From contig NZ_JAFBIV010000009.1 in the NCBI RefSeq assembly GCF_021531915.1, positions 1 through 64,000 on the forward strand: a stretch of 64,000 bases of DNA. Reading direction: 5' to 3'. The DNA is from Oscillibacter valericigenes. Lineage in GTDB: Bacteria; Bacillota; Clostridia; Oscillospirales; Oscillospiraceae. The position numbers and the translations under genes were made by a program. The notes beneath the pieces are model-generated. The model was not told where the DNA came from, made no database searches, and saw nothing but the letters and a program-made list of their open reading frames with translations. Shown piece by piece: positions 33,061-40,158 of the stretch. Each line of letters opens with the position of its first letter. Within the stretch, counting starts at the first letter, position 1.

Positions 33061-33270
33061 ATGAAAAAAGGAAAAAAGTGGCTGAAGCCAGCTCTTTTTA
33101 CCGCAGGTGGCGCATTGATTGGCCTCTCATATTATTGCTTTGTCGGATGCTCCACCGGAGCCTGCCCACTGACTGCTAACCCATTCATCACGATGGCGTA
33201 TATGGGCTTGGTTGGCTGGCTGCTGTCCGGCGTTTTCGGAAAGGAATGTGAGAACGGATGCAATATGTAA
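33061..33270 (+). CDS. DUF6132-type small membrane protein
   Basis: This 69-residue protein has two membrane helices and four Cys residues, with YYCFVGCSTGACPLTANPF in the loop between them, which matches my memory of the DUF6132 family that travels with redox and rhodanese genes. The Cys set suggests thiol or sulfur chemistry at the membrane. It starts one base after the thioredoxin reductase stop and overlaps ccdA by 13 bases. Confidence 0.8.
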   Translation: MKKGKKWLKPALFTAGGALIGLSYYCFVGCSTGACPLTANPFITMAYMGLVGWLLSGVFGKECENGCNM

Positions 33271-33920
33271 TATCCTTCCTGGAAGGCATCATCACGTTCA
33301 TCTCTCCCTGTCTGCTGCCCATGCTGCCTATATACATCTCTTACTTCGCAGGCGGTGGAGAGCGCAGCATAGGAAAGACACTTGCGGGCGCCGTTGGCTT
33401 TGTGGCTGGTTTTACCGCTGTTTTTGTGACCATGGGCGCTCTGGCAGGCACCGTTGGCGGCTTCCTTCGGGAATATCAAACCGCAGTGAATATTATTTCC
33501 GGCTTGGTGGTGATTTTCTTTGGGCTGAACTTCTTGGGCGTTTTTCAGCTGAATCTGTTTAAGGGCAGCAGCCGGTCTGTGGATACCGGAAATATGAATT
33601 TCTTTTCAGCATTGCTCTTTGGCGTGATCTTTTCCCTGGGCTGGACGCCTTGCGTAGGAGCCTTCCTGGGCTCTGCGCTGATGCTGGCCTCTCAGCAGGG
33701 GCATGTGGCAGAAGGAATGTTGATGCTCCTTGCCTATTCTTTGGGGCTGGGAATTCCTTTCCTTCTCAGCGCCGTGCTGATCGACTATCTGAAGTCGGCT
33801 TTCAACTGGATCAAAGGTCACTACCGGGCCATTAACCTTGTCTGCGGCGTTTTTCTGGTGCTGGTAGGGATCCTGATGGCCACCGGGACTCTTGGGCGGC
33901 TTCTGAGTCTGCTCAGCTAA
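33258..33920 (+). CDS. ccdA: Cytochrome c biogenesis protein CcdA
   Basis: CcdA carries reducing equivalents from cytoplasmic thioredoxin across the membrane. This 220-residue protein has six membrane helices and the conserved pairs ISPCLLPMLP in helix 1 and GWTPCVGAFLG in helix 4, whose Cys residues form the redox pair. It lies between a thioredoxin reductase fusion and a TlpA-type thioredoxin, so the full electron route from NAD(P)H to the outer face is encoded in one operon. Confidence 0.94.
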   Translation: MQYVISFLEGIITFISPCLLPMLPIYISYFAGGGERSIGKTLAGAVGFVAGFTAVFVTMGALAGTVGGFLREYQTAVNIISGLVVIFFGLNFLGVFQLNLFKGSSRSVDTGNMNFFSALLFGVIFSLGWTPCVGAFLGSALMLASQQGHVAEGMLMLLAYSLGLGIPFLLSAVLIDYLKSAFNWIKGHYRAINLVCGVFLVLVGILMATGTLGRLLSLLS

Positions 33921-33929
33921 GGAGGTACT

Positions 33930-34529
33930 ATGAAAAGCAAGAAAACAGTTCTAATGATTCTCCTTGCCTTTGTCTTGGTGCTGGGCGGCGCCAGTGTGCT
34001 TTACAACCGTTTGGGCGAGAATTTGGCTCCCGAGCAGCTGGCAGAGCAGGCTCCGCAGGCGTCAGAACCCGTATCTGATAATTCAGCTGGTTCCGGGGAA
34101 TCTGAACCGGAAAAAGTGCTTGCGCCGGATTTCACCGTGTATGATTTGGAGGGGAATGAGGTACATCTGTCGGACTTCATCGGGAAACCCGTCATCCTGA
34201 ATTTCTGGGCCAGTTGGTGCGGCCCCTGCCAGAGCGAAATGCCGGACTTTGATGAGGCCTATGCAGAGTTGGGAGATGAGATACATTTTCTTATGGTGAA
34301 TATGACCACCAGTTCTCGGGAGTCCTTTGAAAAGGCGTCAGCGTTTATCGAGGATAAAGGTTACTCGTTCCCAGTGTTCTATGACCTGGATTCCAATGCG
34401 GCCACGACCTATGGTGTGTATTCGCTCCCGACAACGCTGTTCATTGATGCAGAGGGGTATGGAATTGCTCAGGCCACCGGTGCCATCGATCGCGAAATCC
34501 TGCAGAGAGGGATAGACATGATTAAGTGA
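33930..34529 (+). CDS. TlpA/ResA-like extracytoplasmic thioredoxin
   Basis: This 199-residue protein has an N-terminal membrane anchor (residues 7-25), a Ser/Glu/Pro linker and a TlpA-like thioredoxin domain with ASWCGPCQSEMPDF and the cis-proline YSLPTTLFID. It faces outward and would keep thiols reduced there with electrons from CcdA. No cytochrome c genes are near, so a role in cytochrome maturation is less likely than repair of, or sulfur transfer to, external proteins such as the rhodanese lipoprotein. Confidence 0.92.
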   Translation: MKSKKTVLMILLAFVLVLGGASVLYNRLGENLAPEQLAEQAPQASEPVSDNSAGSGESEPEKVLAPDFTVYDLEGNEVHLSDFIGKPVILNFWASWCGPCQSEMPDFDEAYAELGDEIHFLMVNMTTSSRESFEKASAFIEDKGYSFPVFYDLDSNAATTYGVYSLPTTLFIDAEGYGIAQATGAIDREILQRGIDMIK

Positions 34530-34603
34530 TATTGTGCAGAATGTATGGCCTCTCCTATGGAAGAATAACTCACCATGTTCAACAAACATACAGGAGAACA
34601 TAG

Positions 34604-35278
34604 ATGCAAAAGAATATCGCTATATACAGAAGCATAGACACATGGCTTGAGAAGCAATACGCGCAATTGGGATTGACTGGACTTCAGGCATCCGCAATTA
34701 TGGTTCTGTTAGATGCCCATAAGATATCACAAAGTGAACTTGCCGGTGAGCTTGGCGTAGGGAAGAGTGCCGTCTCAAAAGTGTCCAGTAAACTTTTGGA
34801 ATTAGGCTACGCTGAGCGGCGACGAAGACGGAAAGATAAGCGGCTTCATTTGCTATGCCCGACCCAGAAAGCTGCTCAACTCAGTCCTCAGTTGGTCGCT
34901 ATTCAGAACCAGCTGGAAGAAATACTCTTTTCGGATTTTTGGGAAGGTGACCGGGAGAGGCTGGAATACTATCTGGATAGAATCAGAGATAATATTCCGC
35001 TGCTTCATGGGAGATCGTTTGAGCCGGTGCCGCCATATCGTATGAAAGATATTCCGGATGATCTGCGAAATATCACACCAGAGCAATGGGAGGCCATGCG
35101 GAAGGTCGATATCAGAACCGTAGATAAATCTCAACTTGTTGATATTCGGACGATCAAAATCGATGAGGAACTGCCACCCATTGACAGATGGTTTAGCTAT
35201 CTGCGTCAAGTCAAAAACCCATATTGCGTCAGAGTAGGGGACATGGCGATAAAGATCAACTTTCCTGACGAGAATTGA
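34604..35278 (+). CDS. MarR-like regulator with DUF6870-like C-terminal domain
   Basis: Residues 1-110 form a MarR winged helix (LTGLQASAIMVLLDAHKISQ, GVGKSAVSKVSSKLLELGY). Residues 160-224 (VDIRTVDKSQLVDIRTIKID, then FIRQ-like YLRQVKNPYCVRVGDMAIKI) look like DUF6870, a small domain I know from conjugative and integrative elements. The fusion is unusual and the tail marks the right end of the island as element-derived. The gene has its own spacing from tlpA, and no operator of the GTGA type is seen before it. Confidence 0.75.
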   Translation: MQKNIAIYRSIDTWLEKQYAQLGLTGLQASAIMVLLDAHKISQSELAGELGVGKSAVSKVSSKLLELGYAERRRRRKDKRLHLLCPTQKAAQLSPQLVAIQNQLEEILFSDFWEGDRERLEYYLDRIRDNIPLLHGRSFEPVPPYRMKDIPDDLRNITPEQWEAMRKVDIRTVDKSQLVDIRTIKIDEELPPIDRWFSYLRQVKNPYCVRVGDMAIKINFPDEN

Positions 35279-35364
35279 TTTAACCGCGCACCCCATTCAT
35301 AGGTATAATTGTGTCAATCGGGAGTGAATATGATTGTTTGGTCCAAACAGTATCCCGATGCAAA

Positions 35365-35397
35365 GGCGGCCCACTGAAAAGTGGGCTGCCGTAATTT
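35365..35397 (+). terminator. Hairpin at the right island end
   Basis: Eleven-base arms (35365-35375 and 35380-35390, one G-T pair) with a GAAA loop are followed by GTAATTT, a weak terminator. Confidence 0.55.
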
Positions 35398-35433
35398 CTC
35401 AGAGAAAAGTGTATGTCTATCTTAACACAACCA

Positions 35434-35480
35434 GAGGGCTTCGTCACCGGCATGGCGGCCAAGATGTTCACGGTAGCAGG
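35434..35480 (+). repeat. Right 47-bp direct repeat
   Basis: Perfect copy of 22446-22492 within the stranded spoVAC end. Confidence 0.9.
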
Positions 35481-35550
35481 CCCGGTCATCGTGTTCGGCA
35501 CGCTGGCGTCGGCCATTTACGGCGTGATCCTGATGCTGCTGGGTGGATAA
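35434..35550 (+). pseudogene. spoVAC: Stranded 3' end of spoVAC
   Basis: The frame reads EGFVTGMAAKMFTVAGPVIV and continues to YGVILMLLGG and a stop, the last 38 codons of SpoVAC. There is no start or upstream part. It differs from the intact gene's end mainly at third codon positions and in the last residues (LLGG against LQSF). Its G/C-rich codons match the host genes around it, so I take it as the original gene end displaced by the island. A strong terminator follows. Confidence 0.88.
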
Positions 35551-35554
35551 GACC

Positions 35555-35594
35555 TGCCCCACAGCCGCGAAAACCGCGGTTGTGGGGCATTTTT
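35555..35594 (+). terminator. Terminator behind the spoVAC remnant
   Basis: Fifteen-base arms (35555-35569 and 35575-35589, one G-T pair) are followed by TTTTTG; probably the original spoVAC terminator. Confidence 0.8.
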
Positions 35595-35618
35595 GTCAAA
35601 AGAAATGGAACCTCCGGC

Positions 35619-35647
35619 TTGGCAGGCGGAAGTTTTTGGAGTATAAT
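35619..35647 (+). promoter_or_regulatory. Promoter of the aminotransferase gene
   Basis: TTGGCA (35619-35624) and TATAAT (35642-35647) are 17 bases apart, 36 bases before the start codon. Confidence 0.75.
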
Positions 35648-35683
35648 ATTTTTCAACTGTCAATCAACATCGGAGGGATTTCC

Positions 35684-36850
35684 ATGGAATTTCAATTTGC
35701 CAGCCGGATGGACCAGTTCCAGGCCGGTATTTTCGGCGTGCTGGACCAGAAGCGCCGGGAGGTGGAGGCCACGGGCCGGAAGGTGTACAACCTGTCCATC
35801 GGCACCCCGGACTTCCAGCCTGCGCCCCATGTGATGCAGGCCCTGTGTGACGCCGCCGGGGACCCGGAGAACTACAAGTACGCCCTGACAGAGCTGCCCG
35901 AGCTGCTGGAGGCTGTGCAGAACTGGTACCGCACCTGCTACGGCGTGGAGCTGGAGCAGGACCAGATCATGTCCGTCTACGGCTCTCAGGAGGGTCTGAC
36001 CCACATCGGCCTGGCTATCTGCGACCCCGGCGACGTGGTGCTGGTGCCCAACCCCGGCTACCCCATCTTTGAGATGGGCCCCATGCTCTGCGGCGCGAAA
36101 ATCGAGTATTACGAGCTGCGGCCGGAGAATGGTTATCTGCCGGACCTGGACGCCATCGACCCGGAACTGGCCCGGAAGGCCAAGATGATGGTGGTGTCCT
36201 ACCCCGCCAACCCTGTGTGCGTGGCGGCGCCCCGGTCCTTCTACGACAAGCTCATCGCCTTCGCCAAGAAGTACCATATCATCATTATCCACGACAACGC
36301 CTACTCCAAGATCATCTTCGACGACCATGAGAGCATGTCCTTCCTGTCGGTCCCCGGGGCCATGGAGGTGGGCGTGGAGTACAACTCCCTGTCCAAGACC
36401 TATAACCTCACCGGCGCCCGCATCTCCTTCGTGCTGGGCAACCGGGAGATCATCCAGAAGTACCGGACCCTCCGGTCCCAGATCGACTACGGCATCTTCC
36501 TGCCGGTGCAGAAGGCGGCCATCGCCGCCCTCAACGGCCCACAGGAGGGGGTGGAGGAACAGCGGTTGGCCTATCAGGCCCGGCGGGACGCCCTCTGCGG
36601 CGGCTTCCGGTCCATCGGCTGGAACGTGCCGGACAGCCAGGGCAGCATGTTCGTCTGGGCCCCCATTCCGGAGGGCTACGCCACCAGCGCGGAGTTCTGC
36701 TTCGATCTGCTGGAAAAGACCGGCGTGCTGTGCACCCCCGGCTCCGCCTTCGGCACCCTGGGGGAGGGCCACGTGCGGTTTGCCCTCACCAAGACCCCGG
36801 AGGAGATCGCGGAGATCATCCAGGTGGTCAAGGCGGCTGATATGTTTTAA
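35684..36850 (+). CDS. PLP-dependent aminotransferase, class I/II
   Basis: This 388-residue enzyme has the class I/II fold with YNLSIGTPDFQPAPHVMQAL at the N-terminus, YPANPVCVAAP, HDNAYSKIIFDD and the Schiff-base lysine in SLSKTYNLTGARI. Such enzymes move amino groups between amino acids and 2-oxo acids with pyridoxal phosphate; LL-diaminopimelate aminotransferase-like proteins share these motifs but the substrate is not fixed by sequence. CGGAGGG precedes the ATG and a consensus promoter lies upstream. Confidence 0.9.
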   Translation: MEFQFASRMDQFQAGIFGVLDQKRREVEATGRKVYNLSIGTPDFQPAPHVMQALCDAAGDPENYKYALTELPELLEAVQNWYRTCYGVELEQDQIMSVYGSQEGLTHIGLAICDPGDVVLVPNPGYPIFEMGPMLCGAKIEYYELRPENGYLPDLDAIDPELARKAKMMVVSYPANPVCVAAPRSFYDKLIAFAKKYHIIIIHDNAYSKIIFDDHESMSFLSVPGAMEVGVEYNSLSKTYNLTGARISFVLGNREIIQKYRTLRSQIDYGIFLPVQKAAIAALNGPQEGVEEQRLAYQARRDALCGGFRSIGWNVPDSQGSMFVWAPIPEGYATSAEFCFDLLEKTGVLCTPGSAFGTLGEGHVRFALTKTPEEIAEIIQVVKAADMF

Positions 36851-36857
36851 GGAAAAG

Positions 36858-36889
36858 ACCGGACAGGGCTGCGCCTTGTCCGGTTTTTG
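36858..36889 (+). terminator. Intrinsic terminator
   Basis: ACCGGACA (36858-36865) pairs with TGTCCGGT (36877-36884) and TTTTT follows. Confidence 0.6.
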
Positions 36890-36906
36890 AAAAGGAGTGG
36901 TTTTCC

Positions 36907-38046
36907 ATGGAGATGGAGCAGATCAAAGCCTACGCGGCGGCCCACGCCGAGGAAGCGCGGCAGTTGACGGAGGTCCTGTGCCGCATCCCGGCCCCGTTCG
37001 GGAAGGAGCGGGCCAGGGCGGAGTTCTGCAAATCCTGGCTGGAGCGGTACGGCGCGCAGAACGTCCGTATCGACAGCGCGGACAACATGGTGCTGGAGCT
37101 GAACGCCGCCGGCAGCGACGCCCTGACGGTGCTCATGGCCCACACGGACACCGTGTTCCCCGATACGGCGCCCATGGAGGTCCGCCGGAAGGGCGGACGG
37201 CTGCTGTGTCCCGGCGTGGGGGACGACACCGCCAACCTGGCGGAGTTGCTGGTGGCGGCCCGGTTCCTGCTGGAGCAGGGGATTTCCCCCAAGCACGGCC
37301 TGGTCATCGCCGCCAACAGCGGGGAGGAGGGCCTGGGCAATCTGCGGGGCTGCCGCCAGCTGATAGCGGACTACCGGGGCCGGGTGGCCCGGATGATCTC
37401 CTTCGACGGCTACTATAACCGCCTGTGGAACAAGGCGGTGGGCTCCGCCCGGTACCGGGTGACGGTCCGGACCCGGGGCGGCCACAGCTTCCGGGATTTC
37501 GGCGCACCCAACGCCATTGCCCAGCTCGCGGAGCTGATCGGGACGCTGTACACCGTCCGCCCCCACTGGGGGCCGGAGGGAACGGTCACGACTTATAATG
37601 TGGGGGCCATTCAGGGCGGCACTTCCGTCAACACCATCGCCCAGGAGGCCTCCATGCTCTACGAGTACCGCTCCGACGAGGCGGCGGGCCTGCGGGGCAT
37701 GGAGGAAGCCTTCCGGGCCGTGGTGGAGGATTTCCGGGCCAGGGGCGCGGAGATCGAAGTGGAGTCCCTGGGCGTCCGCCCCTGCGGGGAGGGGGTGGAC
37801 CCGGTGGCCCAGCAGGCCCTGTCCGACTGGAGCGAAGTCCTGCTGAAAAAGCACACGGCCGGGGACATCGTGGTGGAGCCCGCCTCCACGGACTGCAACA
37901 TCCCCCTGTCCCTGGGCATCCCGGCGGTGAGCTTCGGCCTGTGCGACGGCGGCGGGGCCCACACCCGGCAGGAGTGGATCGAGGCCGCCTCTCTGGAGAC
38001 GGGCCTGGGCATCGCCCTGGAAGCGGTGCTGCATGTTTCGGAATGA
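36907..38046 (+). CDS. M20-family metallopeptidase
   Basis: This 379-residue protein has the M20 zinc motifs: LMAHTDTVFP, GVGDDTANLAELL, the catalytic pair in ANSGEEGLGNL and a C-terminal HTRQEWIEAASL. A central dimerisation domain (VGSARYRVTVRTRGGHSF) is present. M20 enzymes cleave small peptides or acylated amino acids in the cytoplasm. It lies 56 bases behind the aminotransferase with a hairpin in between, and GGAG precedes the ATG. Confidence 0.9.
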   Translation: MEMEQIKAYAAAHAEEARQLTEVLCRIPAPFGKERARAEFCKSWLERYGAQNVRIDSADNMVLELNAAGSDALTVLMAHTDTVFPDTAPMEVRRKGGRLLCPGVGDDTANLAELLVAARFLLEQGISPKHGLVIAANSGEEGLGNLRGCRQLIADYRGRVARMISFDGYYNRLWNKAVGSARYRVTVRTRGGHSFRDFGAPNAIAQLAELIGTLYTVRPHWGPEGTVTTYNVGAIQGGTSVNTIAQEASMLYEYRSDEAAGLRGMEEAFRAVVEDFRARGAEIEVESLGVRPCGEGVDPVAQQALSDWSEVLLKKHTAGDIVVEPASTDCNIPLSLGIPAVSFGLCDGGGAHTRQEWIEAASLETGLGIALEAVLHVSE

Positions 38047-38064
38047 TGGAAAGGGGAAGCGGAT

Positions 38065-38514
38065 ATGGGAAACGTGGAACTGGCAAAAGCCTGCGACATT
38101 GAAGGCTGGATGGACTTGGTGAAGTAGGTCCGGGACAGCTTTCCCGGACTGGAGACCCGGGAGGCCCTGGAGGAGCACCGGAAAACGGTGCTGGACTTTA
38201 TGAGCAGAGACGCTGCCATCTGCGCCAAGCGGGAGGGCCGGGTCGTGGGCGCTCTGCTGTTTTCCAGAGAGCCCGCGGTGCTTTGCTTTCTGGCGGTGGA
38301 CGATGCCTGCCGCAGGCAGCACATCGGGGAGCGCATGGTGGCCTGTATGCGCACCTTCCTGGACCCCGCCAAAGAGGTGACGGTCACCACCTACCGGGAG
38401 GGTGTGCCGGAGGGTGTGGCGGCCCGGGCCTTTTACAAGCGGCTGGGCTTTGCGGAGGGAAGGCTGACCGAGGAATTCGGAAGCCCGGTCCAGGAATTTA
38501 TATGGAAGCCATGA
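38065..38514 (+). pseudogene. GNAT acetyltransferase gene with one in-frame TAG
   Basis: From the ATG at 38065 (after AAAGGGGAAG) the frame encodes 20 residues, meets TAG at 38125-38127, then continues in the same frame for 128 codons to a normal stop. The second part holds the GNAT acetyl-CoA loop (VDDACRRQHIGERMVACM) and the usual C-terminal strand ending FYKRLGFAEG. Gln fits the stop position in the segment LVK-x-VRDSFPGL, so a single CAG to TAG change is the simplest cause. Shorter starts after the stop (for example 38188) lack a ribosome site. Confidence 0.85.
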
Positions 38515-38515
38515 G

Positions 38516-38548
38516 AAAAGGACAGCCGTTTGGCTGCCCTTTTAGCAT
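38516..38548. terminator. Hairpin between convergent genes
   Basis: AAAAGGACAGCC and GGCTGCCCTTTT form a 12-base stem with one mismatch and A/T tracts on both sides. Confidence 0.6.
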
Positions 38549-38556
38549 GCGCTCCT

Positions 38557-39246
38557 TTATTCTGTTAGCGGGAACCAACTGGCGCTGCCTGCAGAGAAAT
38601 TCAGGTTCTTTGCCACCGCCGCACTGCGGCTGCCGGTGCCATCGCTGACGGAGACCGTGACGGCATAGCCGAGCCATCCGCTCTCCAATGCGGCGGTCCC
38701 GGTACAGACGCCGCCGCTGCATGGTACGTCAAAGACGGCGGATTTCCCCTCCGGGTCCGTGAAGGTAATTTGATAGATATAGGCATCTCCTGAGACGCTG
38801 GGGGTGAATTGGTAGGCCACCGTGTCATCGGACACGCTGGAAAATCTCACCCCGGAGACGGTAAAGGTGTCCGGCAGGGTGCTTACCGCCTGCGCCGTCT
38901 CCGCCGGGACCACGTTCCGCCATGTCCAGGCCCACAGCCCGCCCGCCAGCAGGCAGGCTGCCAGGAAGCCGCAGAGGGCGGGCAGCAGCCAGGGGTGCTT
39001 TTTCGGCGGGACATCCGGCTCCCCGGGGGCGGCTGCCGCCGACTCCGCTGTTTCCCGGCCGCAGAGGGCGTCCAGGGAAGTGTCCAGGGCCTCTGCCAGG
39101 GCCAGCAGCCGGTTCAGATCCGGGACAACGTCCCCGGTCTCCCACTTACTGACGGCCTGCCGGGAGACGCCGATCTTCGCCGCCAGCTCCTCCTGGCTCA
39201 GGCCCAGGGCCTTCCGCCGCCGGGCCAGGTGTTCGTGAAATGTCAT
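38557..39246 (-). CDS. XRE-family helix-turn-helix protein with membrane anchor
   Basis: Residues 1-60 are a Cro/CI-type helix-turn-helix (RRRKALGLSQEELAAKIGVS, RQAVSKWETGDVVPDL). A membrane helix follows at about residues 88-107, then an extracytoplasmic beta-rich domain of about 115 residues (VSGVRFSSVSDDTVAYQFTP). Total length is 229. This is a one-component membrane-tethered regulator; the outer domain may sense an envelope signal. A GGAGGGG site precedes the start. A similar but unrelated-tail protein is encoded at 40159. Confidence 0.83.
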   Translation of the reverse strand: MTFHEHLARRRKALGLSQEELAAKIGVSRQAVSKWETGDVVPDLNRLLALAEALDTSLDALCGRETAESAAAAPGEPDVPPKKHPWLLPALCGFLAACLLAGGLWAWTWRNVVPAETAQAVSTLPDTFTVSGVRFSSVSDDTVAYQFTPSVSGDAYIYQITFTDPEGKSAVFDVPCSGGVCTGTAALESGWLGYAVTVSVSDGTGSRSAAVAKNLNFSAGSASWFPLTE

Positions 39247-39386
39247 GGATGTCCCCTCCTTTGCTGGCTCCATGATACCAGAACGACCGGTTGCGCGCAA
39301 CCAGCGGGGGCTGGCATTGCCGCAACCAGCCGTTGCGGAACGAAAAAACACCCGCCGGGTGTCCGGCGGGCATGGGTATACGCGCG

Positions 39387-39764
39387 TTACAGCTCTGCCT
39401 TCCAAAGGCCGTGGAGATTGCACCAGGCATAGACGGCCTTGGCCGTCTGGCCCTCTGCCAGGGCAAAGACCACCTCGGGGGCCTCGCCGGGCTGCGGCCA
39501 CTGGATGAAGGCGCCCTTCTCGGTCTCCAGGGCCACCCAGGGGATGTAGTGCTCGGCGGTCATGGGATGGGCCACGGAGCCCACGGACACCTTCACCAGT
39601 CCGCCCTCCACCGTGACGGCGGGCACGTGTTTCTCCACGGCGGCTTCGGTGACGCCGGCTTCCAGCAGGACCATGTCCTCGCCGCAGCACTTCAGGGGAA
39701 CGCCGGTGGAGGTCAGCTTGGTCACGATATTGCCGCAGTGCTTGCAGATATAAAATTTCATCAT
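39387..39764 (-). CDS. Desulfoferrodoxin (superoxide reductase), second copy
   Basis: This 125-residue protein has the N-terminal iron site (CKHC near residue 9 and KCCGED) and the catalytic site EKHVPAV, AHPMTAEHYIPWVAL and WCNLHGLW. It has host-style G/C-rich codons, unlike the island copy at 31059, and stands alone, so it is probably the resident enzyme. AAAGGAG lies before the double ATG. No GTGA-N5-TCAC operator is seen upstream. Confidence 0.94.
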   Translation of the reverse strand: MMKFYICKHCGNIVTKLTSTGVPLKCCGEDMVLLEAGVTEAAVEKHVPAVTVEGGLVKVSVGSVAHPMTAEHYIPWVALETEKGAFIQWPQPGEAPEVVFALAEGQTAKAVYAWCNLHGLWKAEL

Positions 39765-40120
39765 GGGAGGTCTCCTTTCATCAGTCGGGATGTATCCCGT
39801 TCCTGGTTGCTTTCTGATGACAGCATAGCAGAGTTTGTCCCTGATAACTGTTGCGCCTGCAACAAAAAAGCGAAATTGCGGGAAAAAAGTCGAAATTCTC
39901 ACGGTGAGAGAGAATGGTGTCGAAAAACGGCGGCGGAAGAAAACCGGGAAAATGTGCGTGATTTTTTCGTAAATTCCGGAGTTGACATAACGGTGTGGAA
40001 AACTCTGTGGAGAATGTGAAAAACCCTTGATTATGAACTGTTTGTGAAGGTGACAGTCCGGTTATGGGTAACATTACGCAACAACATTTTCGGGAAGAAC
40101 CGGTTTTTGAAACGGGAAAA
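39765..40120. other. Gene-free A/T-rich region with DnaA-box-like repeats
   Basis: Three nine-base elements in the same orientation lie close together: TGTGGAAAA (39994-40002), TGTGGAGAA (40006-40014) and TGTGAAAAA (40015-40023). The first two differ from the reverse DnaA box TGTGGATAA by one base. TTGACA lies at 39982-39987. I see no gene in this stretch. Confidence 0.45.
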
Positions 40121-40147
40121 GGCGGGAAAGCATCTTCGCTTCCCGCC
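40121..40147 (-). terminator. Terminator of the XRE membrane protein gene
   Basis: GGCGGGAA (40121-40128) pairs with TTCCCGCC (40140-40147); on the minus strand TTTTCCC follows. Confidence 0.6.
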
Positions 40148-40158
40148 CATTCGGTTGT

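Larger units (their letters stand above)
22446..35480. mobile_element. Putative redox genomic island inserted in the spoVAC 3' end
   Basis: The segment is bounded by the perfect 47-bp repeats of spoVAC sequence. Its genes are all redox or oxygen-defence functions or their regulators, with lower G/C at third codon positions on its right side than the flanking genes. The gene end on the left (LQSF) has A/T-richer codons, while the stranded gene end on the right (LLGG) has the host's codon style, so the right copy looks ancestral. No integrase is present inside; the right end carries a MarR protein with a DUF6870-like tail typical of conjugative elements. Confidence 0.65.

Noticed and set aside
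34524-34540. GTGATATTGTGC after tlpA as a fifth operator
   Set aside because: Only the left half-site matches; the right half is GTGC instead of TCAC and no -10 lies at the proper distance.
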